This document shows positions 7,672 through 14,080 of a DNA stretch of 16,329 nucleotides, piece by piece. The position numbers and the translations under genes were made by a program. The first letter of the stretch is position 1; each line of letters begins with the position of its first letter. A model generated the notes under the pieces. The model searched no databases, was not told where the DNA came from, and saw only the letters and a program-made list of their open reading frames with translations. The DNA comes from Halobacteria archaeon (lineage in GTDB: Bacteria; Pseudomonadota; Gammaproteobacteria; UBA9214): the NCBI GenBank assembly GCA_013041945.1, contig JABDRC010000362.1, forward strand, positions 1-16,329, read 5' to 3'.

Positions 7672-8329
7672 GGCGAAGCGACGCGTACTGATCCTGCTGC
7701 TGTTGCTGGCCGGAATCGCGGCCGCGGTCATGTTGCGTGATCGCCTGTCGGTCGATGCCCTGGCGGAGCATGTCGGGCAACTGGGCTGGCTGGCGCCGCT
7801 GGTGTTTATCGGCGGTTATGCCATTGCCACGGTGTTCTTTTTGCCGGGGTTGTTGTTTACGCTGGCCGGCGGCGTCCTGTTCGGCCCCTTTTACGGCACC
7901 CTGTACAATCTCACCGGCGCGACTATCGGTGCGACACTGGCCTTTCTGCTGGCGCGCTTCCTCGCCGCTGACTGGGTGGCGCAGCGCACCGGCAAGCGAC
8001 TCGGTCAGCTGGTCAGGGGCGTGGAGGAGGAGGGCTGGCGCTTTGTCGCCTTCGTGCGCCTGGTGCCGCTGTTTCCCTTCAACCTGCTGAATTATGCACT
8101 GGGGCTGACGAAGATACCGCTCATGCACTACATCATTACCTCGTTCATTTTCATGGCGCCGGGTGGCGCGGCCTATACCTATCTCGGTTACGCCGGTCGC
8201 GAACTGGCCGGCGGCGGGGAAGACGTCATCCGCAAGCTCCTGCTGGCCATTGCAGTGGTCGCAAGTGTTGCGTTCCTGTCGCGCATCATCATGAAGCTGC
8301 GGCGCGGGAAGCAGGGGAGTCCATCGTGA
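7658..8329 (+). CDS. TVP38/TMEM64 family membrane protein
   Basis: This 223-residue multi-pass inner-membrane protein belongs to the VTT/SNARE-associated domain family, related to DedA. Segments lie near 9-26, 44-75, 86-104, 155-178 and 192-212. The core motifs are clear: FFLPGLLFTLAGGVLFGPFYG (60-80) with its re-entrant loop, and FVRLVPLFPFNLLNYALGL (132-150), whose Arg and Pro are characteristic. The superfamily includes eukaryotic lipid scramblases and bacterial DedA proteins. In several bacteria a TVP38 domain is adjacent or fused to a flavin disulfide oxidoreductase, as seen here. Two adjacent in-frame ATGs (7658 and 7661) are possible starts, both overlapping the end of the upstream gene. 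The stop overlaps the next start in GTGA, implying translational coupling with the flavoprotein. Confidence 0.9.
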   Translation: MMSPEAKRRVLILLLLLAGIAAAVMLRDRLSVDALAEHVGQLGWLAPLVFIGGYAIATVFFLPGLLFTLAGGVLFGPFYGTLYNLTGATIGATLAFLLARFLAADWVAQRTGKRLGQLVRGVEEEGWRFVAFVRLVPLFPFNLLNYALGLTKIPLMHYIITSFIFMAPGGAAYTYLGYAGRELAGGGEDVIRKLLLAIAVVASVAFLSRIIMKLRRGKQGSPS

Positions 8330-9735
8330 AACAGGACCTGGTCGTGATCGGCGGCGGACCCGGTGGCCTGGTGGTCGCCAGCGTCGCTGCCCAACTGGGC
8401 CTCAGGGTTACCCTGGTGGAGCAGTCCGACCGGCTCGGCGGTGACTGCCTGCATACCGGCTGTGTACCCAGCAAGTCGCTGATTGCGATGTCGCGTATTG
8501 CCCATGCCACGCGGCACGGCGTGGCCACGGGCCTGCTGTCGTCCATGCCGGACATCGATTTTGCCAGTGCCATCGCCCATGTCGATCGCGTCATCGGCAA
8601 GATCCAGTTGCATGATGATCCGGAACGCTTTCGCAGCTATGGCTGTGACGTGCGTTTCGGCAAGGCGGTCTTCACCGGCGAGCGGGAAGTGGTGGTGGAC
8701 GAGGAGATCATTCGCGGCCGCCGTTTTCTGATTGCGACGGGCTCGCAGCCATCGATCCCGCCCATACCGGGGCTGGACGAGGCCGGCTATGACACCAACG
8801 AAACGATTTTTCAGCGACGCAAGCTGCCTGCACGCCTGGCCGTCATCGGCGGTGGACCGATCGGTGTGGAACTGGCGCAGGCATTTGCACGCCTCGGCAG
8901 CGAGGTCACGATCGTGGAAATGGCCGACCAGCTGCTCGGACGCATGGACCACAAGGCAGCGGAAACGCTCTGGGAGGTACTCGAGGCGGAAGGCGTGCAC
9001 GTGCGCCTGTCCGCGGCCATTGCGTCGGTGCGCCGGGCCGGAGACGCCCGCCAGATCGTGCTCGAGTCGGGCGAGACCGTCGAGTGCGATCGTATCCTGG
9101 TGGCGGCCGGCCGCCGGCCGGCAGTGAACGGGCTCGGCCTCGACGCGGCGGGCGTTGAATACGACCGGCGGGGGATCCGGGTCGATAACCGCCTGCGCAC
9201 CTCGCGGCGCCACATCTATGCCGTCGGTGATGTCTGCGGCCCGCTGCAGTTCACGCACGTGGCCGAATACCAGGCGGGTGTGGCACTGGCCAATATCGCA
9301 TTCAGAATGCCGAAAAAAACCGACTACCGTGTCGTGCCGGTGGTCGTCTATACCGACCCGGAAGTCGCCGCGGTCGGCCTGACGGAACAACAGGCGGGTG
9401 ACAAGGGGATCAGGTACGAGGTCGCGGAATTTCCCATGGCGGATATCGACCGTGCGATTGCAGACGATGCGCCCGCCGGCCATGCCAGGTTTCTGCTCAG
9501 CAAGGGCAGGATCATCGGCGCCAGTATCGTGGGAGCGCATGCCGGGGAACTGATCCATGAAGTGGCGCTGGCCATGCAGCTCGGTGCCAAGGCAAAGCAA
9601 CTCAGTGAACTGGTGCATGCCTATCCTACCTATGCACAGCTCAACCGGCGTACAATCAACAGCACGTATGCCGGTTTGCTGCAGTCGCGCAAGGTGCGTC
9701 TGCTCGTCTGGCTGCTAAACCGGCTGATACCCTGA
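8326..9735 (+). CDS. FAD-dependent pyridine nucleotide-disulfide oxidoreductase (mercuric reductase-like)
   Basis: This 469-residue class I flavoprotein has an FAD Rossmann motif VIGGGPGG (7-14), a redox-active disulfide Cys41-Cys46 in GGDCLHTGCVPSK (38-50), an NAD(P)H motif VIGGGPIGVE (173-182), ATGS (137-140), YAVGDVCG (298-305) and a dimerisation domain from about 335. It is not a lipoamide dehydrogenase. The C-terminal catalytic HPT...E is replaced by HAYPTYAQ (431-438), with Tyr433 at the His position and Gln438 at the Glu position. Tyr there recalls MerA, but the MerA vicinal C-terminal cysteines and the heavy-metal-binding N-terminal domain are absent. The tail (VRLLVWLLNRLIP) is amphipathic to hydrophobic and could touch the membrane. 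The GTG start overlaps the TVP38 stop by 4 nt. It lies directly before arsS, so a thiol/metalloid redox role is plausible but inferred. Confidence 0.88.
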   Translation: MKQDLVVIGGGPGGLVVASVAAQLGLRVTLVEQSDRLGGDCLHTGCVPSKSLIAMSRIAHATRHGVATGLLSSMPDIDFASAIAHVDRVIGKIQLHDDPERFRSYGCDVRFGKAVFTGEREVVVDEEIIRGRRFLIATGSQPSIPPIPGLDEAGYDTNETIFQRRKLPARLAVIGGGPIGVELAQAFARLGSEVTIVEMADQLLGRMDHKAAETLWEVLEAEGVHVRLSAAIASVRRAGDARQIVLESGETVECDRILVAAGRRPAVNGLGLDAAGVEYDRRGIRVDNRLRTSRRHIYAVGDVCGPLQFTHVAEYQAGVALANIAFRMPKKTDYRVVPVVVYTDPEVAAVGLTEQQAGDKGIRYEVAEFPMADIDRAIADDAPAGHARFLLSKGRIIGASIVGAHAGELIHEVALAMQLGAKAKQLSELVHAYPTYAQLNRRTINSTYAGLLQSRKVRLLVWLLNRLIP

Positions 9736-9750
9736 CGACAGGACCACGGC

Positions 9751-10713
9751 ATGCATGCAACCCTGCCATTATTGCAGCACAGTGATTTTCCCGCGTTGAG
9801 CCGCGCCCGGCTGGAGACGCTGCAGGTCAATGTCGGCTACCTGTGCAACCAGTCCTGCCTGCACTGCCATGTCAATGCCGGACCGAAGCGTACCGAGATC
9901 ATGGACGCCGACACGGTTGAGGACATCATTCGTTTTCTCGACCGCAGCGAACTGCGCGTGCTGGACCTGACCGGCGGCGCGCCGGAACTCAATCCGCACT
10001 TCAGGAAGCTGGTACTGGCCGCACGCGCACGCGGTCTGGACGTCATCGATCGCTGCAATCTGACCGTACTGCTGACACCCGGACAGGAAGACACGGCCGC
10101 TTTCATGGCTCATAATCAGGTTAAAATAGTGGCTTCACTCCCATGTTATTTAAAAGAAAATGTCGAAGCCCAGCGTGGTGACGGGACGTTCGATGACAGC
10201 CTGGCGGCGTTGCGGCGACTGAATGAACTCGGTTACGGAAAACCCGGCTCGGGACGGGTGCTGGATCTCGTGTACAACCCGCAGGGGCCCGTGCTGCCGC
10301 CGGCGCAGCAGGCGCTGGAGGCGGACTACCGGCAGCATCTCGACCGGCACTACGGCATTGGCTTCAACAATCTCCTGACGCTGGCGAACATGCCGATCAA
10401 GCGCTTCGGCAGCACGCTGGTGAGCCGTGACGAGTTCGACGGCTACATGCGGTTGCTGAAACACGCATACAGGAATGAAAACCTGGACTCCGTGATGTGC
10501 CGTACGCTGATCAGCGTAGACTGGCGGGGTTATGTCTACGACTGCGATTTCAATCAGATGCTGGGTCTTCCCATCCCCGCCGGCAGGCAGGGTAAAATAC
10601 ACATCAACGAGCTGGCGGGTCAGGACATCAGGGGACGTGCAATCAACGTTGCCGACCACTGTTATGGCTGCACTGCCGGGCAGGGCTCCGGTTGCGGCGG
10701 TGCACTTGTATAA
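9751..10713 (+). CDS. arsS: Arsenosugar biosynthesis radical SAM protein ArsS
   Basis: This radical SAM enzyme carries its 4Fe-4S cluster on Cys32, Cys36 and Cys39 (CNQSCLHCHVNAGP, 32-45). LDLTGGAPELNPHFR (71-85) and ASLPCYLKENVEAQRG (128-143) are strongly family-specific. A C-terminal DUF3641-like part has Cys250 and Cys265 in a SPASM-like stretch (CRTLISVDWRGYVYDC) and a tail with Cys304, Cys307 and Cys315 (HCYGCTAGQGSGCGGA). In the family, ArsS transfers the 5'-deoxyadenosyl group from SAM to dimethylarsenic, giving the first arsenosugar intermediate. Some members are selenoproteins; this one uses Cys throughout and ends at TAA. The full length of 320 residues is normal. It begins 15 nt after the flavoprotein and precedes the arsenic methyltransferase by 30 nt, the expected partner. 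Confidence 0.93.
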   Translation: MHATLPLLQHSDFPALSRARLETLQVNVGYLCNQSCLHCHVNAGPKRTEIMDADTVEDIIRFLDRSELRVLDLTGGAPELNPHFRKLVLAARARGLDVIDRCNLTVLLTPGQEDTAAFMAHNQVKIVASLPCYLKENVEAQRGDGTFDDSLAALRRLNELGYGKPGSGRVLDLVYNPQGPVLPPAQQALEADYRQHLDRHYGIGFNNLLTLANMPIKRFGSTLVSRDEFDGYMRLLKHAYRNENLDSVMCRTLISVDWRGYVYDCDFNQMLGLPIPAGRQGKIHINELAGQDIRGRAINVADHCYGCTAGQGSGCGGALV

Positions 10714-10743
10714 CTGAATTCAACAACCAGGAAACAGCAATTC

Positions 10744-11811
10744 ATGAATATAGACGGCGCGGTACTCGACCGTTACACGGCAGGGGCACAGGCAAGACAG
10801 GACGCACTCTGCTGTCCGGTGGATTATGACAGCAGCCTGCTGGCAATATTGCCGCGTGAAATCATAGAGCGCGATTACGGTTGCGGTGACCCGTCACGCT
10901 ACGTGCGTACCGGCGACATCGTCCTGGATCTCGGCTCCGGGGCCGGCAAGATCTGCTACATGGCCGCACAGCTGGTCGGTTCACGCGGCCGGGTCATCGG
11001 CATCGATATGAACGATGACATGCTCGCACTGGCCTGCAAGTACCAGTCGGCCATGGCGGCGCGCCTCGGCGGCGACCGGGTGAAGTTCCTGAAAGGGAAA
11101 ATCCAGGATCTCGCCCTTGATATCCGTGCCATGCAGGACTGGCTGGCCGAAAACCCGGTGCAGGGAGAGCATGACCGCATCCGTCTCGGGCAGCGCGAGG
11201 AACAGCAAAAAGCGACGCGTCCGCTGATCCCGGACAATTCGATTGATCTGGTGATCTCGAACTGTGTGCTCAACCTGGTGGCCGACAGCGAGAAGCAGCA
11301 GATGGTCAGCGAAGTGTTTCGCGTACTGAAACCGGGCGGGCGCATTGCAATTTCCGACATTATCAGCGACCGGCCGGTACCCGCCGACATGAAGCAGGAT
11401 CCCGAGTTGTGGAGCGGCTGCCTGTCCGGCGCCTTCCACGAGGCGGAAATGCCGGCCATGTTCGCCGCGGCGGGTTTCAGCGCGATCACTTATGACAGGT
11501 GGGAAGTGCAGCCCTGGCGCATCGTCAACGGCATTACCTTTCGCTCGGTCACGCTGACGGCCGTCAGACCGGCCGTCGCGAACGACGGCGATGACTGTCA
11601 TGAACTTGTCTACCGCGGACCGTTCGAATCGGTGACGGATGAAACCGGTCGTTGCTACCGCCGGGGCGAACGCATCGCCGTCACCGCGGAACGCCACCGG
11701 CTGCTGACCGGCCCGGTCTACAACGGCGCCTTCATCGACCTGTCGACGGCGGATGAAACGTCGTCGGCCTGTTGTCCGTCGGAGTCTGCCAGTGGCGGCT
11801 GCTGCGGCTGA
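10744..11811 (+). CDS. arsM: Arsenite S-adenosylmethionine methyltransferase, arsenosugar type
   Basis: This SAM-dependent methyltransferase has LDLGSGAGK (61-69) as motif I and GIDMND (86-91) for ribose binding. Four cysteines fall in ArsM-like contexts: Cys47 (YGCG), Cys71 (ICYM), Cys174 (SNCVLNL) and Cys226 (SGCLSGA). These correspond to the four As(III)-binding or catalytic positions of characterised ArsM, at nearly the same numbering. Compared with short ArsM it has a charged insertion at about 128-158, an extra C-terminal domain (about 285-335) and a Cys-rich tail with CC at 343-344 and 353-354. Such features are typical of ArsM proteins paired with ArsS. An additional Cys23-Cys24 pair lies at the N-terminus. 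AGGAAA precedes the ATG. It would supply methylated arsenic to ArsS. The TGA stop is a true stop because the next gene is already under way there. Confidence 0.92.
   Translation: MNIDGAVLDRYTAGAQARQDALCCPVDYDSSLLAILPREIIERDYGCGDPSRYVRTGDIVLDLGSGAGKICYMAAQLVGSRGRVIGIDMNDDMLALACKYQSAMAARLGGDRVKFLKGKIQDLALDIRAMQDWLAENPVQGEHDRIRLGQREEQQKATRPLIPDNSIDLVISNCVLNLVADSEKQQMVSEVFRVLKPGGRIAISDIISDRPVPADMKQDPELWSGCLSGAFHEAEMPAMFAAAGFSAITYDRWEVQPWRIVNGITFRSVTLTAVRPAVANDGDDCHELVYRGPFESVTDETGRCYRRGERIAVTAERHRLLTGPVYNGAFIDLSTADETSSACCPSESASGGCCG
11781..11784 (+). promoter_or_regulatory. ribosome binding site choosing the GTG start of the glycosyltransferase
   Basis: GGAG lies 7 nt before the GTG at 11792, inside the 3' end of arsM. 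The upstream in-frame ATG at 11753 would add 13 mostly basic residues and has no comparable site, so the GTG is preferred. Confidence 0.5.
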
Positions 11812-12502
11812 CAAACCGGTCCTGTCGATCGTCATCCCCGCGCTGAACGAAGCGGCTTGCCTGGATGCCACGCTGGCCTGCCTGCAGTCCATGCGCGCGC
11901 GCGGCCATGAAGTTATCGTGGTGGATGGCGGCAGTCACGATGCGACGGTGCAGCTGGCCGGTCAGGCGGCCGACCGGGTCATCAGCAGCCGCCGCGGTCG
12001 TGCCCGGCAGATGAATGCCGGGGTGCGGGTCGCAACCGGCGACGTCCTCTGGTTTGTGCATGCCGACACCCGGGTACCGGACAATGCCGACCGGCTGATC
12101 ATCACTGCGCTGGCGTCAGGCCGGCACGACTGGGGGCGGTTCGATGTCGAACTGGACGATGCCGGCCTGCTGCTGGGCTGGGTCGCCCGCTGCATGAACC
12201 TGCGCTCGCGCCTGACCGGTATCGCCACCGGCGACCAGGGCATGTTCATGACACGCGCGGCCTACGAGCGCATAGGCGGTTTCGAGGATATCCCGCTGAT
12301 GGAAGACATCTCGGCCAGCCGCGCACTGCGGCGCAGGACGCGTCCGCTGGTGCCGCAGATGCGCCTGCTGACATCTGCCCGGCGCTGGCGCCGCCGGGGC
12401 ATAATCAAAACAATCCTCACCATGTGGGGACTGCGGCTGGCCTATTACCTCGGCGTACCGTCGCAGCGACTGGCCCGCTACTACGCGCTGCATACCCGAT
12501 GA
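11792..12502 (+). CDS. TIGR04283-type arsenosugar biosynthesis glycosyltransferase
   Basis: This GT2-fold (GT-A) glycosyltransferase has about 236 residues. Numbering from the chosen GTG, LSIVIPALNEA (11-21) opens the nucleotide-binding fold, VVDGGSHD (43-50) follows, FVHADTRVP (88-96) carries the Asp of the metal/sugar-nucleotide site, GDQGMFMTRAAYERIGGF (147-164) is the acceptor loop, LMED (169-172) holds the likely catalytic acid, and SARRW (195-199) is a family hallmark. This family is genomically associated with arsS/arsM and is presumed to act on the arsenosugar intermediate, though its reaction is not established. The start overlaps arsM by 20 nt; an alternative ATG at 11753 would extend it by 13 residues. 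It overlaps the next gene by 4 nt (ATGA). Confidence 0.87.
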   Translation: MAAAAADKPVLSIVIPALNEAACLDATLACLQSMRARGHEVIVVDGGSHDATVQLAGQAADRVISSRRGRARQMNAGVRVATGDVLWFVHADTRVPDNADRLIITALASGRHDWGRFDVELDDAGLLLGWVARCMNLRSRLTGIATGDQGMFMTRAAYERIGGFEDIPLMEDISASRALRRRTRPLVPQMRLLTSARRWRRRGIIKTILTMWGLRLAYYLGVPSQRLARYYALHTR

Positions 12503-13119
12503 AGTATCCACAGGCGCGCGTGATCGTGATGAGCAAGGCGCCACTGCCGGGCCTGGTGAAGACCCGCCTGGTGCCCTTGCTGGGCACGGCAGGCGCGGCG
12601 CGGCTCTACCGGCAACTGCTCGAGGACACCCTGCAGAAACTGTGTACGGCCGACCTGTGTCCGGTGGAACTGTGCTGTGCACCGGATGCACGCCAGGACT
12701 TCTTCGCGGACTGTCGCAGGCGTTATCCCGTCACCCTGACCGGGCAGGGTCAGGGTGACCTGGGGCAGCGCATGTCCCGGGCCATCGCCGCTGCCCTGCT
12801 GCAGGCGAAGCGGGTGGTGCTCATCGGCGCGGACTGCCCGGCCTTGACGGCCGACGATATCGCCACGGCATTGCAGCGGCTGGGAGACGGCAGCGATGTG
12901 GTGCTGGGACCCGCCGGGGACGGGGGCTATTACCTGCTCGGTATGACCCGCCATCACGCGCGGCTGTTCGAGGCGGTGCCCTGGGGCAGCCCGCAGGTCA
13001 TGGCAACAACCCTGCGGCACATCGAGGCGCTCGGACTCGCCTGGGATGCGCTGCCAACCCGCGCCGATCTCGATACACCCGCGGACTATCACGACTGGAA
13101 GCAGGCCGGTGCCGGATAA
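12499..13119 (+). CDS. TIGR04282-type arsenosugar biosynthesis glycosyltransferase (DUF2064)
   Basis: This 206-residue nucleotidyltransferase/glycosyltransferase-fold protein begins at the ATG overlapping the previous stop (ATGA). The DUF2064 pattern is clear: IVMSKAPLPGLVKTRLVPLLG (9-29), LIGADCPALTADDI (108-121), VLGPAGDGGYYLLG (135-148) and LDTPADY (191-197). KAPxPGxVKTRL resembles the nucleotide-binding loop of nucleotide-sugar pyrophosphorylases and CofC-like guanylyltransferases. The true reaction could therefore be nucleotidyl transfer rather than glycosyl transfer. Together with the preceding gene it completes the usual arsS-arsM-GT-GT set. It is the last gene of the operon: 139 nt follow before the next gene, which has its own promoter. 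Confidence 0.87.
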   Translation: MKYPQARVIVMSKAPLPGLVKTRLVPLLGTAGAARLYRQLLEDTLQKLCTADLCPVELCCAPDARQDFFADCRRRYPVTLTGQGQGDLGQRMSRAIAAALLQAKRVVLIGADCPALTADDIATALQRLGDGSDVVLGPAGDGGYYLLGMTRHHARLFEAVPWGSPQVMATTLRHIEALGLAWDALPTRADLDTPADYHDWKQAGAG

Positions 13120-13170
13120 CTTTCCGGTCAAGGCGGCCCTGCAACTGCAGTGATCCTGAAGGTGCGGGAC

Positions 13171-13199
13171 GTGTTTCACGCCTGCAGATGATCTATACT
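13171..13199 (+). promoter_or_regulatory. candidate promoter of the DUF1269-like gene
   Basis: TATACT (13194-13199) is a good -10 box. The -35 region is weak: GTGTTT gives 17-nt spacing, and TTTCAC gives only 14. Transcription would begin about 50 nt before the ATG at 13259. Confidence 0.4.
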
Positions 13200-13258
13200 T
13201 CACCCTAGCGAGATAACAAGAGCTTACTGCCGATTGCAGGCAGGCAAGGAGGAAACAC

Positions 13259-13768
13259 ATGAGAAGGCTTTATTTCCTGATCCCTGATGCCGACAGCGCC
13301 AAGGTCATCGTCGATGAACTGCTGCTGGCACGCATCGAGGAACGCCACATGCATATTGCGGCGTCCGATCATCACGTACTGACCGAAGCCAACCTGCCGG
13401 AGGCCGGCCTGTTACAGGAAAGCGATTTCGTCCCGGCCGTCGAGCGGGGCCTGGCCGTTGGCGGAGCGACCGGCGTCCTCGCCGGTATCGCCGCCGTGGC
13501 GATCCCCGGTATCGGCCTGGCAGGCGGTGCTATCCTCGGTATCGGGCTGGCCGGTGCCGGCCTGGGCGCCTGGATGTCCAGCATGATCGGCATATCCGCC
13601 CCCAGTTCGCGGCTGACGGAGTTCGAGAAAGCCATCGAAGAGGGCAACCTGCTGATGATGGTCGATGTGCCCAAGCCGCGGGTTGACGAAATCACCACGC
13701 TGGTGCGCAAACATCACCCGGAGGCGCATATCGAGGGAACCGAACCGGTCATCCCGGCGTTCCCGTAG
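13259..13768 (+). CDS. DUF1269-like glycine-rich membrane protein
   Basis: This 169-residue protein has three parts. Residues 1-60 form a soluble domain (MRRLYFLIPDADSAKVIVDELLLARI) of alpha/beta character. Residues 65-112 are a Gly/Ala/Ile-rich hydrophobic hairpin with repeated GIGLAG (85-90 and 95-99 region), probably two short helices. Residues 118-169 form a second alpha/beta half ending in HHPEAHIEGTEPVIPAF. The layout, two small domains flanking a glycine-zipper-like membrane segment, matches DUF1269 proteins, whose function is unknown; such segments occur in stress-related and channel-like proteins. The start is firm: AAGGAGG (13246-13252) lies 6 nt before the ATG, one of the strongest sites in the window, suggesting high expression. 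It is transcribed separately from the arsenosugar operon. Confidence 0.8.
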   Translation: MRRLYFLIPDADSAKVIVDELLLARIEERHMHIAASDHHVLTEANLPEAGLLQESDFVPAVERGLAVGGATGVLAGIAAVAIPGIGLAGGAILGIGLAGAGLGAWMSSMIGISAPSSRLTEFEKAIEEGNLLMMVDVPKPRVDEITTLVRKHHPEAHIEGTEPVIPAFP

Positions 13769-13780
13769 TGACCGGATTGT

Positions 13781-13813
13781 CCGCCCGTGTCCCTGGCCGA
13801 TGCGGGCGGGCGG
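13781..13813 (+). terminator. possible hairpin terminator after the DUF1269-like gene
   Basis: CCGCCCG (13781-13787) can pair with CGGGCGG at 13803-13809 or 13807-13813, giving a strong GC stem just past the stop codon. The loop is long and no real U-tract follows, so intrinsic termination is uncertain. Confidence 0.3.
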
Positions 13814-13895
13814 TTACGACCTTGGTACAATAGCCTTTTGCTGTGGACCTGACCGAGAATGTCAATGAGACTTCTCCCCGAACATGGACTGACAG

Positions 13896-14075
13896 ATGAA
13901 AGAGCGCAGAAAACGTATAGACCGGCGTAACTTCGTGCTGAGGGACAATCGTTCCGCGAAGTGTGACCGGCGCTACAGTCCGGACCGTCGGCTGAATAAT
14001 ATCTCGGCGGAATGGGTGCCGATCAGACACGTGAACATCCATCCCGTTACGCGCCTCATATTCAGCAAGCACTGA
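13896..14075 (+). CDS. Small basic protein, 59 residues, unknown function
   Basis: A short frame starts at ATG 13896 and stops at TGA 14075. The product is very basic at the N-terminus (MKERRKRIDRRNF, then CDRRYSPDRRLNN at 23-35) and has a hydrophobic, strand-like C-terminal half (AEWVPIRHVNIHP, 38-50; TRLIFSKH, 52-59). The repeated RR/DRR pattern and the regular change from charged to hydrophobic look like a real protein, and I recall similar small hypothetical proteins in sulfur-oxidising gammaproteobacteria. No strong Shine-Dalgarno precedes the ATG. It sits between the DUF1269-like gene and a convergent acetyltransferase gene ending only 5 nt away. The function may involve RNA or DNA binding, but this rests on charge alone. 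Confidence 0.6.
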   Translation: MKERRKRIDRRNFVLRDNRSAKCDRRYSPDRRLNNISAEWVPIRHVNIHPVTRLIFSKH

Positions 14076-14080
14076 AGCGC

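Noticed and set aside
8188..9618. A 476-codon open frame on the minus strand opposite the flavoprotein gene
   Set aside because: It is the antisense shadow of a clearly coding, motif-rich gene. The product is Arg/His/Asp-rich with no recognisable domain.
10108..10166. Locally AT-rich patch inside arsS with TAAAAT-like elements, considered as an internal promoter
   Set aside because: It encodes the conserved family motif around ASLPCYLKENVEAQRG, so the composition is explained by coding; no -35/-10 pair with good spacing is convincing.
11790..11830. TGA at the end of arsM read as selenocysteine, since some ArsS-linked proteins are selenoproteins
   Set aside because: The protein already ends in its typical Cys-rich tail, the next gene starts 20 nt before the stop, and no SECIS-like hairpin is evident after it.
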